DNA from: Desmodus rotundus
Taxonomy: Eukaryota; Chordata; Mammalia; Chiroptera; Phyllostomidae
Length of the DNA: 64,000 bases
NCBI RefSeq assembly: GCF_022682495.2
Contig: NC_071389.1
Coordinates: 174,716,056 to 174,780,055, forward strand
Reading direction: 5' to 3'
Numbering within the stretch: the first letter of the stretch is position 1; every line of letters starts with the position of its first letter. Position numbers and translations under genes: made by a program. The notes under the pieces are model-generated. The model had not been told where the DNA came from. It did no database searches and worked only from the letters and a program-made list of their open reading frames with translations. Of this stretch, positions 1 through 13,700 are shown in pieces.

Positions 1-1559
1 TCTTTCTGATGAGGCCGTATATCTAAAATCATTGGTTTATTTATTTTCCCTCAGAAATGACTTTGTATGAATGGTCTCCCCAATCATAATACTTCCATCG
101 CCTCATTTACTGTCCTGCCTGCAGAGCCCCGGACGTTTTACTTGGAGATGGGAAGGAACATGTATTCAGGGGTCACTATGAGCCAGACAAAGTTTAGTGG
201 CTTTAAACCTTGCGAGTCTCTCCCTCTACCCTCAGCGTCTGTACACATGTGTGCACACGAGCCTGCTCACATTCCCCAGAGGGAAGTATGCCCATAGCCT
301 TTTATCTACTCCTTTCCTTGTATTCCCTCTCCCCTCTGTCAAAACAAAGATTTTACTACTCCTCTACCCTTTACTTTACTCTTAGGTTTTCCTCATAGTC
401 ATCCCTACGTATACACTGGAAGTGCTCATAGGGCTTGGAAGAAAGAAATTACTGTGAGGCTGTCAAGACAGATTTTGTTCTTGAATAAGAGCCTCCCTCC
501 CTCCCTCCCTTATCCTTTGTTTTTTCTTCTGTTTGTTTTTATTCATTCCCTTAGCACTGTGTCTTCTGCAATTCAAAGTCAGATAGGCCTTGGTCCAAGT
601 CCTCAAGGGAGGAGAAGCTGAAAACTTAGCCATGAATTACAATGCAATTTGTTACTAATGTGTGTAAATGATTTTGGGGACCCTGAGGTGCATCAGAGTT
701 ATACCTACTCAGGAACCACCTCTTCTGGGAAGCTGGGAAGCAGCGTGAACAAATACACAGAGGTATCCAACAGCGTAGCAGGCTCAGAACACCTGGATGT
801 CTGGAGAGAAATTGACTCTTGGTCTGGCACCATTCACAAAAAAAATTCCATTTTTCTCGTGCCATATTTTTGGGAAGGTGAGGTTTTTATAAAAGCGGTC
901 TGGTTTCCGCTCTCAGAGAAATCTGCCATTCTTTAGCCAGGAAATGGCCCCTGAGAAGTAAATTTGAAGCAGTTTTTGGAGATCCACTTACCACTTTGTT
1001 TATTGGAGAGTTGACAGCTGTTTGTTTCTGCTAGTCATTAAATTATCCATTTCAAATAAAGACAATTTCCTGGAATTAAATTCTGTGAAAAAAATACATT
1101 CTTTCACCTTTCTCTCTGGATCCTCTTATTTTTGTACATCTTTATAGGCACAGCCACAGACTATTAGCCGGAGCGTGTTTTCTCTGTAGTCTTCGTTTCT
1201 AGAACCATATTTTTCAGGTTTGGCCTAATAGATTTGCAGTAGAGATACATTTTTTTAAGTAGAGTTTGTTAAACTATCTGACTTAGAGTTTTCTGCATAG
1301 ACATTAGTATTTTCCAAATAAAGTATTGTCTTAGATTCTACGAAAGCCATTAAATTATTAAGTTTTTGTTTTAGACTATTAGGCAGCAGTGGGCCAGACA
1401 AAATGATTTGGCAAGCTGTTTTTCACTCAGGGTAGTGCATTGCACAGCATCAAAATTTAATTTGAGTACATAAACCAGTGCTTATTTTTCGGCTTGGCTT
1501 TTGAAAATATACAAATAGTTACCATCTTCTTGCTAAAAAATAACTTATTGTCATTTCAG
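1..1559 (+). other. EPS8: EPS8 intron, 3' part
   Basis: The window opens inside an intron. The preceding EPS8 coding exon is outside. The stretch is AT-rich with a short CCCT run near 494-510. I recognise no repeat family or exon in it. It ends in a good acceptor (tcatttcag) just before 1560. Confidence 0.8.
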
Positions 1560-1708
1560 GTGGTGCAGGCAACAGGAGGTCCTGAGCTAGCCAGCTCAGT
1601 GCTCAGCCCCCTGTTGACTAAGGACACAATTGATTTCTTAAATTATACTGTCAATACCGATGAAAGGCAGCTGTGGATTTCATTGGGAGAAACTTGGATG
1701 AAAGCCAG
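1560..1708 (+). CDS. EPS8: EPS8 coding exon, linker after PTB domain
   Basis: The exon begins in phase 0 with [13 protein letters not shown] and ends with WMKA plus the first two bases of an Arg codon (phase 2). The acceptor is tcatttcag and the donor gtaaac. It encodes 49 full residues of the helical linker between the PTB and SH3 domains. Compared with the human protein as I recall it, only a few substitutions are seen (LTKD, NTDE, WISLGET). Confidence 0.96.
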
Positions 1709-4700
1709 GTAAACATAGATGAGTTTAGTATTTAATACCTATCATACTTATTGTTCTCTGTTTAATACATGATCTAACAACACATTTATTAACCATCTAT
1801 GTATGAAGGACTAGGTGTTATAGATGGAAAAACCTAAACTCATAAAAGGCTAAATGTCTAGTGGAAAAGATAGTAGCGTATGGAACATAATCCATGATCA
1901 ATGCCAAGGTGACTCATAAACAAACTGCTGTTGGTTGGCAAGGTGAGGCAGTCAGGAAGAGGATTTAGAGGGGAGGGTAGTTAGCTTTCCGATAAGAACC
2001 AGCATTTAAGCAGAAATTCAGGAGACTGTGGGTGACTGTGGAGAACGGGGAGGAGGAAGGGTGTTCATGAGGCAGCAGGAACGAGCGGGGCTGGGTTACG
2101 GAGGCTCTCATTGCCCCGCTGTGCAGTTGGAGCAAGGCTCTGTAGGCTGAGGATGACCGATGACCTTGTGGAGCAGAGTGTGACATAAACACACGTGTTT
2201 TAGAAAGGCCACTCTGTTAGTCAAGTCTAGTAAGGACAAGGACAGAAGTAACTAGTGGCAAAAGAGGCCCCTTGGGATGATAATGCTATAGCACAGGTTA
2301 ATTATTTTTAAAAAAATTTTATTAAGTTTTTGGGGTGATATTAATTAATAAAACTATATAGGTTTCAAACATACATTTCTGTAATACATCATCTGTATAT
2401 TGTATTGTGTGTTCACACCCAAGTCAGATCTAGAACTAGAATTGTAGTAGGAATGGAAAGGAGGAAGGAGGAGGGGATAATTTTAAGAATTGTATCATAA
2501 ATAAAGTGATCATGGAGAACAAATCATTAGCAATTGCAGTGTTAATGTTTGCTGAGCAAAGCAAGTTATGAAAGTTTTTTCATTATATGTGAATAAATAA
2601 TTTTTGCTTTCCTCATTTTCCCAAATCCTTTTATTTCTCTCAGTACTTAAAGTGAATCATTCACTGTGGTCACTTAGTAGCTTGGCTTCCTGATGCTTTT
2701 GTCTTCCTGAAAGTAAAGTCCTAGTTCACATTTTCTTCTCATTCTTTTCTTCTGTTGAAACATAAACCATTCCCACTTACATTTTAGACTTTGGCAACTG
2801 CTTTTGTTAGAATATGGTTTACACATTGAATAGTTTACCAAGCAGAATACTCTTTAAAAGCACTGCAGTTACTGTTTTTATATTGAGAATATCAAATTTA
2901 CTTATATTAATTATATATTAATATAACATACTATATCATAATATTTATATATCATACCATGTAAAAACTGATTAAATAGATTTCTTAAATCTATTAGATT
3001 CATGTAGATTGTGATGTTATGATAAGCCTAGGTAAGATATTTTAATTTTTATGAATATTAGGAAATGAATACACTGACTTAAGAACTCCTAAAGATAAAA
3101 ATAGTCATAAAGGTACATAATAATCTGAATACAATGGCTTATTTCTTCATAGTAAAAGTATAATCTGAAGAGTTAAATCACGTGTGAAAGATAAAACAAC
3201 ATTTTAGCAGAAATGAAACTATAATTTCTGTCCTACTTATGTTTATGGTTCATAAGTATTAGGAGCCTTATAGAAATAAGTGTCACTCAGAGTCATTAAA
3301 TACCAATTGGATATGATGATGATTACAGATTAGTCCTAACTTGATTTTACTGATTAAAATGTAGCTAATACATTTAACTTATGAAATCAGTAATGTTTTA
3401 TTTTAGGGAATTTCATAAATTACAAAAACCATAAACCTTAAGAACATTTTCTGCTGTTCCTCTTTTGAAAACTATCTAATATCGGGAGATTTCATAATGA
3501 TGGGGAGGGAATGAAGGGAAAGATGATAATTTGAAATTACTTAAGATGCTAGAGAAATTTATTTTCTAAATACATAGTACATTTCTAGTTACACATTTCC
3601 GTCCCAAATTTTTGAAAGCCTATATCCATGTTTAAAAGTTGAATTAATGCGGAATTGAGACATTGTGGTGAAAACAGGTAACGAAGCAGAACTCAGTCTT
3701 CCTTTCATTTTATACGTATTACGTGTGAGTGTGAACGTGTTTACCAGATTCCCTTTTCTGGTGGAAGGAGAGCCGGTTAGGTATGCCTCGTTTCTGTTGT
3801 TTTATGGCCAGCCTTACTAAAGATAATCTCGCATGAATGCATTTCTTAATTTTATTTTTTGTGTGTCTTAATGTCCTTCAACAGAGCAGAGTGGCCAAAA
3901 GAACAGTTTATTCCACCATACGTCCCACGGTTCCGCAACGGTTGGGAGCCCCCAATGCTGAACTTCATGGGAGCTCCAGTGGAACAAAACCTTTATCAGT
4001 TGGCTGGGACTGTGGCCAATGTAGCAGAACATCAACACAGACATGATACAAAAAGATATTCCACAGAGGTGACATGGTTTTTACGTATCTTTTGCAGAAA
4101 ATGTAATAATCTGTGCATTTTCTTGTAATTCTGATTGTGAATTCCTTTCTCATCCGAAGGTTGTTCTAGAATCAATGGTTGAATGTTCTGCTGCCCTTCG
4201 TTACCTCTCTTTCTCTCACCTCTTTGTCATGGTTGTGACAGTTGCTATTTCCTTGGGAAGCCCAGACATGAGCCCATATTCCTTCCAGGAGCCAGCCCCC
4301 GCCACCCCCCCATCCTGCTGTGCTGCTGAGCCCCAGTGATCCTGTCTTCTTGAAGTGTACACTTTCTCTCCTTGTCAGGGAACTGCCCTACTGCCACTTG
4401 GCTTATTCTTTCCGTTTCCCTCTCCCATCATCAGAGCCTCCAGACATTGCTCAGAACCCAGGTTCTTTAAGCCTGTCCCAAGCAGCTCTTTCCTGAATGG
4501 CCCTTTCCCCTCGCCCTCCCTTCTTCCTCCCCAACCCCCCCTAGTTTTAACCTCTGGAGTCCTATCTGCCTGGCTAGAAGGAAGTCCCAGCTTCAAATGA
4601 TCATTTATGACACTATTATGCCTTGATGAAATGATAAAATTTATTGTATCTTTTATATATTTAGTATGCTTGATAGTAAACCTATTTGGGGAGCAAATTA

Positions 4701-7700
4701 AGAGATTCCTTAAAAATGATTTTTCTATAACTCTTTTTTAAAAGATGTTATTTATTTATTTTTATAGAGAGGGGAAGGAAGAGAAACATTAATGTGTGGT
4801 TGCCTCTTGTGCACCCTCTCCTGGGGATCTGGCCCACAGCCCAGGCATGTGCCCTGACTGGGAATGGAACCTTTGACCCTTTGCTTCGCAGGCCAGTGCT
4901 CAATCCACTGAGCCACACCAGCCAGGGCTTTCTATAACTTTTCTTGGTCTATCAGAAAAGAATATTAAACATTGGTTAATGCTGAACTAAACTGAATAGG
5001 ATGATCAGAATTTGGGAAGTAAATGAATGAGATCTAGTTTGAAGAAGAAACAGTAATTGATGACTAACTACATCCTCCTTGAAATTCTGTTCATTTCATT
5101 TAATCTCTTAGGTTAATTTTCTTGGATTACTATGGGTATTTATAATGTAGTGAATGTGATATCAATGAATGAATTAACAAACCAGAGTAAATCTTTACTT
5201 TTAAAGAGAAAATATATATATATAAATTAAGTTTCTTAAAATTGTTCCCTTGGACAATAACCATAATATTATAGAAAGTTGGTTAAATTCTGAAACTTTA
5301 AAAATAAAGCGAACATATTGCTTTAAACAATTTTTTTCTAATGTAACTCTTTTCCCCCCCTCTGATTGCATATAAGAGTATAGGTGGATTCCTTAACCGT
5401 CCTTCCCTCCAATGGAGTAATTAAGAAGATGACCTCATAGCTCTGGCAGTTGGTTTGCAGGCGTATGTCCCTACTTGTAATTTCACAGTTCAGACCCCAT
5501 CAGTATGAATTTATTTTTCCTCATAAAGGGCAATGTTTTTAGAGGAAAGTTGTAATCAAACATGAAATTATGATACACTTGCTGTTGCTATAGTTACGGC
5601 TGACTATTTTCAAATTATAGAAATTTCCAGCTAACAATCTTCATATCTTAAATAAGAAAATGTATCTACTTTATAATTAAGCCTCAGAAATTCACATTTG
5701 TGAGTTCTCTTTCAATTTGTATATTTAAAGAGAGACAAATATATTTGGGGCTTCCAGTGTAAAAGTTTGTCTGTTCTCACTGAACAAGTAATTTTAAAAG
5801 AAGAATTATTGAGAATCCTCTCTTACAGTGAATTAGCATTTTCCTGTTGCAAATTGTTTTCCATTTTATGGCTTAAGTACTTATTCAGAGGTTTAAAAAA
5901 ATAAAATTAAATGTGCCTGCTAGAAGTTCTAGGGAATTTTATACCATACGATTTTGTTGGAAAAGTAATGGTGATTTAAAATACATAAAAAATGCAATCA
6001 TCCCCAGAAGAGCGATTTTATTGTACTTTATTGCTACTATTATGCATACACTCTGGACAAGACTTGGATGATTCAGGCTTTGTTTAGCATCAGAAGGCAG
6101 AGGTGCAGCGAAGTGGCAGATAGGGTGGCAGTACCCAGCTTCCGCACTTCCTCTGCACCAGCAGCAGTTCTGACCAAGGTTGTGCAGTCATCACACTTAG
6201 TCATTCGGCCTCATTTCTCTCCTCCCTTCTAATACGCCCAGTCACTCTCAGGACCAGTGATTTCATCCTGGCTGACCTCACACTGTTATGTTCTGAGCTG
6301 GGCAAAAGGTGTGGGTGATTCTAACAGTTTCCTGAGCTCCTCCCTTTATAACAGCCTTTAATAAAAAATTTTCTGGCCATCTGATTTCTCTACCCTCCCT
6401 AGGAAAATGATAAACTGACTTAATTAACGCATTTACTTTTATTTTAGTTTTCAGCTTTATTGAGGTATAATTGACAAAAAAATCTTAAAGTATCTTTACA
6501 TGAAGTACCACTACAGTGTATTAGAGTGATTTGATGTATAGTGAAAGGCGTCCCTAATCTGGTTGATTAACACCTTAACACATCCGCCACCTCACATAAT
6601 TTGTCTTTGTTGTTGTTGAGAACATTTAAAGTGTACTCTTTTAGCAAGTTTTAATTATACATTACAGCGTTATAAATTATAGTCACCATGTTTTACACTA
6701 GATCCTCAGACCTGTACACAAACCTCTCCCTATTTTCCCCAGACCCAGGCAACCACTTTTCTACTTTTTCTATGACTTTGACTCTTTTTTTTTTTAAAGA
6801 TTCCACATGTAAGTGATACCATGCAATATTTATCTTTTTCTTTCTGGCTTATTTCACGTAACATAATGTCCTTAAGGTCCGTCTATCCATATTGTCGCAA
6901 ATGGTAGGATTTCCTTATTTCTCTCGTGGCTGAGTAATATTTCCATTGTGGTATATACAGGATGGGGCAAAAGTAGGTTTACAGTTGTTTGTATGGAAAG
7001 TAATCCAGTAATTAATAATAATACAAGGATAAACTTCATGTTTCATGTACTCCAATTGGAAACCTACTTTTGCCCCACGCTGCATACACAGTACACCACG
7101 TCTTGTCTCCTCATCTGTTGATGGACACCTACGTTGTTTCCGTATCTTAGCCATTATGGGTAATGCTGAAATGAACATTGGGGTGCACATCTCTCCAAGA
7201 TTCTAATTTTATTTTCCTCAGTGACATCTGCAGTAGTAGGACTGCTGAATCGTATAGTAGTTTTATTTTTAATTTTTTTGTTTTTCTTTTTGAATAAATC
7301 TTTATTGTATTTTTCCTTACTGTTTATCTCCCTTAGACCCTCTTTCACCTCCACCCGTCTCACACCCATTGCAGTACCCACACTGTTGTCTGCGTTGATG
7401 AGTCCTTTTTCTTTTTTGAATCCCCCCGTATTTCGTTTTATGTAAGGTAAAAATACCAAATCTTTAGATGAATTTTTTTTGTTTCTTTGTTTTCCTCCCA
7501 TAGCTTTAAAACCACGCTGCTCAGTGAGATCCGTAGACCTCAGTTCTCCTCGTGGTTAGCCCGGTGAGCTCAGGTCTGAGCTGTGTTAACTGCAGGAGGA
7601 AGTGACTCCAGCATTGTCTTCTGGCTTATTGACTGTTAAATTCAGTGTGTTTCTATACCTTTTTGTGTTTTCCTTAACAGTAAATCTGATAATAGTGCTG

Positions 7701-10700
7701 CCATTAAAACAAAACAAAACAAAACAGTGTCTGTACAAATTTTTAAAAATGAGAAAAAATGAGAGGGTGGTGTAATTTTAATGCACTGAGTTCAGATGAT
7801 CTCCATGTGACGATATTTACTTTGCTGGAGTGGTAAAGGACTGTTTCTTCCACATAGAAAGCAAGGGTTAAGGGTTTCATTGTTGTTTTTAGACTAATTT
7901 TATTTTATACAAGCTGTGAAAGTCTGCCTAATTCTAAAATCAACTCTTACTGAAATTCCCGAGGAAAGAATTTATAGGCACACCTCATTGTATCGGGCCT
8001 CACTTTATTGCTCTTCACAGATGTTGCGTTTTTACAAATTGAAGGCCAGACCCTTCACCAGCAGAAGTAGTCCTGCTTTATTTTGTTGTGATACTGGCTT
8101 CATTGTGGCGGTCTGTCGCCAAACCTGCAATATCTCCAAGTGATGCCTGTGTTGTTTTTATACCTGGATATTTCCAGAACTAAAATGTAGCCTTTGTTCT
8201 GATTAATTTTCTTATTATAAGTAGGTCTTGGACAAAATATATCCACTTCATTTCATAATTTATTAAGTTAATGATCAAATACTTGAACATGAAACTGTGT
8301 AGTTGATCACACAGCATAGTTGAGTGTTCTTATTGTTTGACATCAATGTTCATTCAATTGATTAATGTTGGTGATTCTTTAATCTCTTCTCTGTCTTTCA
8401 GCAATCCAGTGTATCAGAGTATCTTCCACCTCCCCCCGAGGGGTATGCATTCAATAGCATTTACACAAGAGGACCCCATCAGGACCAAGGGGAAGCTGCT
8501 GTTCCTTTTAAGCCAACTCCTAATCGCCATGCGGATAGGTAATATTTCATGGGCATCATTTGGAGAGTTGGGGCTGACTGTCTGATTTAGTGCAAATAGA
8601 GGTGCCTGCATTGTGCCTGCATTAGTGCCTGCATTGCACACTACTACTTCAAACTTCCCGTGTGTCAGTCGTTTGATGAAGTTTCCGTTGTTGCTTTGTG
8701 GAACTGGCACTGATGCACAGGGCCTCCACTCTGTAACTCTGACTGGAGGACCTCCAGGCTCTAGTTCTGATAAGTGCAACCGCCTTTGGATGACTTTCCC
8801 TTTTTAAAAGGATGCTTCTGACAAAATCTGTGAATAAAGAAGAAAGAATTGTTTTGAAATTCTCAACTAGTTTGTTCCAGATGGTCTCTAAGGATTTTTC
8901 CAGCTCTGTAACTCTTAAAGGAAATAATTCCCATCTTTCTTCTCTCTCAACAAAAACAAACAAACCTTCCTTTAGATAAGAAATATTCAAACTAAAGATA
9001 AACTAAATATTTAAATGGAATCGATGCCTTATTTACCATTTTTGTCATTTCATCTTACTATATTTTATTCTCAGTTTCCAGTTTTACATTTTATTAATTT
9101 TCCCAAATTTTCTCTCTTAAATTTAATATAGGCAGAGATGGGAAATTGAGCTGAGGAAAAAATAAAGGAATTGGAATAGGTTCACTTTTTCAGTCATGTT
9201 TTCCAGTCACTACCAGTGAGGTTGACCGAGAGGCCAACCGTATACACAAAGCGAAGACAAGAATGTTGGGAACCAGGGTGTGGGAGAGTGACCATTCAGA
9301 TGAAGCGCGGTAGACAAGGTCGTGTTCTGATACTTTCCTGCCTCGAGGCCTCTCTCACCACGACTGTTGCATGCCCTTTATTATTTTTTTCAGTATGTTT
9401 TTTCTTAATAAAACCTAAAGAAGGTGGGATTTTAAATCTTTGTTTTCTGTTGGGAATGATGATTAGAATCAATACTTAACTAAAATAGTGTAGAAATTAT
9501 GCAGATATTACTAACGTGTAAAATTGAGTACAAAGAAAAGTCATCGATGAATAATACGTTTTGAAGATGCCAACACATGAAACACCTTTTAATTATAGAT
9601 TCAGTTTTTAGTAGGTATAGGTGAAAATCAATTTTGAAGTTTAAAAATTATTTCATTGAAATTCTTCTTGACTATTCATTACTCATCATAATGTTTTCTT
9701 TTCTTCTATCTTAGTTGTTAATAATCAAGAAGTTATTTGAGATTAGTGATTCTTTTTTTGTTTCATAACTCCAGTAAATTGGGATGGTTTAAGTAATCAG
9801 AAAAGCTAAGTAATCAGAAAATAACTTCAGTACATTTCTCATGTGTGTTCAGTTGTAATACCTGTTGATACTAAAAAGCTTCTATCATGTTCCATTTTTA
9901 AGACCACATCTTGCACACTGTGGCCACTCAGTAAAGGTTTGTAGATTTACTTGATTGTTTTATTAAATAGCTGAGTGAGTATCTGCCATTTCAGAGTCAT
10001 TACCACTTTGTCCTTAAGCTGCAAATCTATAAGGTCTGCAGCATCACTGGTGGCAAAACCTGTGCCATTTGTTTGGGATCACTTACCACAAAGTCTTTTA
10101 AGTATTTACCTTGATCTTTATAGAATATCGTGGGAGTTTACCTTTGACTTAACGACTTATTTATATCTCTGTACCCTATCCACTTCCAAACTAGATTCAG
10201 GCAGCTCTCTTAAATTCTATGCACTTAAAGTAATATTAATATTAAAATTAAATAATAAAATAAAATAATTAAGAATTCAAGAGACAGGATGAGAATTAAA
10301 ATTTTGGAAGTATAGGTTGACACTGTGATTGAATTTCTAATTCGTCTTTGAGGATCCTGGCTGTTCTTCAAAAATATTTATCTCGTAGAACTTTATATAG
10401 GAGATGCCAGATAATATAAGGGGCATTATTTTTAAAGATATTATATATTTTTACCTCATCCAGAGAATTCTGTGGTGAACTTCATAAGATTTATTTTAGT
10501 AACTTTTGATGAATAAAAAATTTAAATGGAACTTAGTGCTGGAAATTCCATGAGAAGATATTCAAGTGTGTAGATCTGAGAGCTACCAAAATTTAACCAG
10601 AGAAAGAATTTTAAACAAATACATTGAGTGGTGGGTACATTGTATAACTCAGCTGTCTCTATGGGTCCCACCTCAGCTGTGCTGTTGTAATAGGAGCTGG

Positions 10701-13700
10701 GTAGTTATCAGACACGTGCATCAGTGGTTGTCTGTGCTGCTAAGAAAATTTGTCATCAGTATTGCAAAAACTGAAAGTTCTCATCTGATATGAAACACAC
10801 AGAAGCTTGGAATTTGTTTTTATAATAATTATTATCAACCTTAAACTCTGTTATATGCCAGGAATACAAGTAAATACCATCAAAGTATACTCACTCTTCA
10901 GTGAAATTACTCTGTCTCTAGAGAAATCCCCTGTTGAATTTAGAGCCCTCACCTCTGAGGGATTATCCTTTACTGCCATTCAAAAGTAATTAGTGTTTTA
11001 GAGAAGTCTCAGGTCATTGCTCTCTCCATGTCTACTCTATATCGAGTATACGAAGTCTGTCTGGGAAAAGGCCAGCCATCATTAATATAACAAGAACAGT
11101 TTGCACAACATCCATAGCAGCCAAGGAGAGTGGACTGGAATGCACATGCGTGAACATTGAGGACTTCACTGTACTAGTCAGTGGGGTTGGTAGATGCTGT
11201 TGAGTGAACATGTGTACTTTGTGGCCATCACATTCAAAATGACTAAGCAATGAATCTGCAACAAATTTTATCTTAAGCTTGAACATTCCTTTGTGGAAAC
11301 TGTTTGGATGACTCAGAAGGCCATAGCTATGGGCAGCTGGTGACTGGCAGCTTCATCACAACACACCTGATCATGCATCACATCTCGTGCAGGGTTTTTT
11401 GGTGAAACATCAAATCACCCAGATGACTCAGCCCCTTTACAGCCCAGATTTGGTGCCCTGTGACTTCTGGCTGTTCCCAAAACTAAAATCACCTTTAAAA
11501 GGGAAGAGATTTCAAACCATTGATTCAGGAAAATATAATAGGGCAGCTGATGGCAATTGGAAGAACTGTGTCCCAAGGTGCCTACTTTGAAGGAGACTAA
11601 GATGTCATTGTCCTGTGTACAGTGTTTCTTGTATCTTCTTCAATAAATGTTTCTATTTTTCATAGCACATGGCTGGATACCTTCTGGGTAGACCTTGTAT
11701 ATCTACTAATGAGAGAGAGAGAGACTACATCATTTTTATACATTCCAGGTCTTTTAAAAAACTTTGATATGTCTGAGAAATTACAAGGTGTGATTTTTCA
11801 GATTGATAGCTATGTTAGTGTGATATGTATGTTTAATCTAGAGAAAGCGAGAAACTAACGATTTGTAAATTCAAAAGTACTTTGTAAGTGCATGCTGGGC
11901 AATCATTTCTGAGACACACAAGATAACAAAGACTTCAAAGAGAAATGCAGCCCAGTTTTGTTTTGTTTTTTAACCCACTGATTCAGATACACAGTGGCAG
12001 TGAGTTATTCTACCCTTTGTTACACTATCAACTCTCCGTTATCAGTAGTGCTTATTTTCCAGATAATAGGAGAAAACATGAGGAAGGAAAGATGGAAACT
12101 GAAATTACTATTTTTGTAAGTTTTGGTGTGATTGAATCTCTTTTATCTCTGTCCCCCAAGGAAATCTTAGAATGTGATCTCATATACACTACAGATAGGG
12201 TGGAAAATCCATGGAACATGGTTTAAAATTTTTATTATTAATAACATGTAATAACTGGCAAAACTTTCACTTTTTCCACTTTTTCTCATTTTTTAAATGT
12301 ATCAAGAATAGCCAACAGGTAGGATATCTTACGGTTCATCTTTTGTCTTGGTCCCTGACCCTCTGGTTCTGGAGTTACAGTCTAAGAAGTAGCCATGTGC
12401 TTGTGACAGGGTACATTGTGTCCACAACTGTCCTGCAGGCCCTGCTGTGACTCATTATCCCAGAAGACCTTGGTGGGCAGCGAAAAGAACGGCCACTTTC
12501 ATAGGAGAAGGATGACCAAACATCTTCAGTCCCTTTTGCTTTTTATCTTACAGAGATATGTGGGACTGTAAATGGAAGAGAATATTAGGGGGTAAAATTA
12601 ATAAAAAACAGTTAAATTTATTTATATATATATATTTTAAAGGATTTTATTTACTTTTTTTTGTTAGAGAGAGGTGAAGGAAGGGAGAAAGAGAGGTAGA
12701 GAAACATCCATGTGTAAGAGATACATTGATTGGTTGCTTCTTGCACACCCCCAACTGGGGACCTGGCCTGCAACCCAGGCATGTGCCCTGACTGGGAATT
12801 GAACTGGGAAACTTTTGGTTCACAGGCCCACACTCAATCCACTGAGCCACACCAGCCAGGGCTAAATTAATTTTGTTAAAATGAAAAAATATTAGTTCAT
12901 TGTTGATATATCTCAGATTTTATTGTATTATATATAAAAGTATTTTAATTATGTGAAATATGTTCATGGTAATTTAATGATTAAAAGAAGTATTTGGTTT
13001 TTTAAGAAAGTTTTTATTTTTGAAATATAGAACTCTTAGACATGTTCTTCCTATTAAAATAAGTTTATAGTGAATTAGTTAATTAATTAGGATGTATTAT
13101 TGGTTTGAAATTAATCCATACCTTCCTTTGCAGTTTAAGCTTTCCTAAAAATTAACAGTCACAATTTTTAAATATATATTTGGTTAATAAGCTGAACATA
13201 TTGCTTCAATTAGTGAAATCAACTTATAATTTAAATTACCACTATGGAAACTATCTTCAGTCTCCTTTACTTTTACACAAAATGCACACATTGATCTTTA
13301 TCCTAATTCTTTCATGGTGGAGAAGCTAATTAACACAGCGATAGCTAGAATGTATGTTCAGCGGTGAAAAAATTCATAGACTTGCGTTCTAGATTTGGCT
13401 TAGTTCCAACTAGCCTTGTGATTTTGCATTATTTATTTTTGCCCTAGACATAGTTTGTTCATTTTACTAGTAAGAGCTCCAAAGTTTTTTTTAGTTTTTA
13501 TATTCCATAACATACAATAAAACTAAACTACTATCAACATATTTTGTCAGAACGTTTCCTGGTTGGAATTCACTTGCCTTAGTGTTTTACTTCTGTTTTC
13601 AACCTTTAGGAAGAGCTAGCAGAATAATCATGTTTCTTTCTTTTTATAGAAATTATGATCCACTTGTAACACAACCCAAGAAATATGCCAAATCCAAGTA

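Larger units (their letters stand above)
4069..8401 (+). other. EPS8: EPS8 intron
   Basis: This 4.3-kb intron contains a Ves SINE (4733-4928), an old LINE-1 3' end interrupted by a short mariner-type element (6425-7270), a further LINE-1-like fragment (7262-7445) and a short DNA transposon relic (7975-8151). The remaining AT-rich sequence shows nothing recognisable. Confidence 0.8.
8539..13649 (+). other. EPS8: EPS8 intron
   Basis: This 5.1-kb intron contains a decayed mariner (11051-11697) and a Ves SINE (12624-12862). The remainder is AT-rich and shows nothing recognisable. Confidence 0.8.

Noticed and set aside
649..936. Open frame of 95 codons at the left edge
   Set aside because: Not part of any EPS8 exon; no acceptor or donor in a matching phase, and no similarity recognised.
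7154..7501. Open frame of 115 codons on the - strand
   Set aside because: Covers antisense LINE-1 3'-end sequence and A-rich runs that translate to poly-Lys; not a gene.
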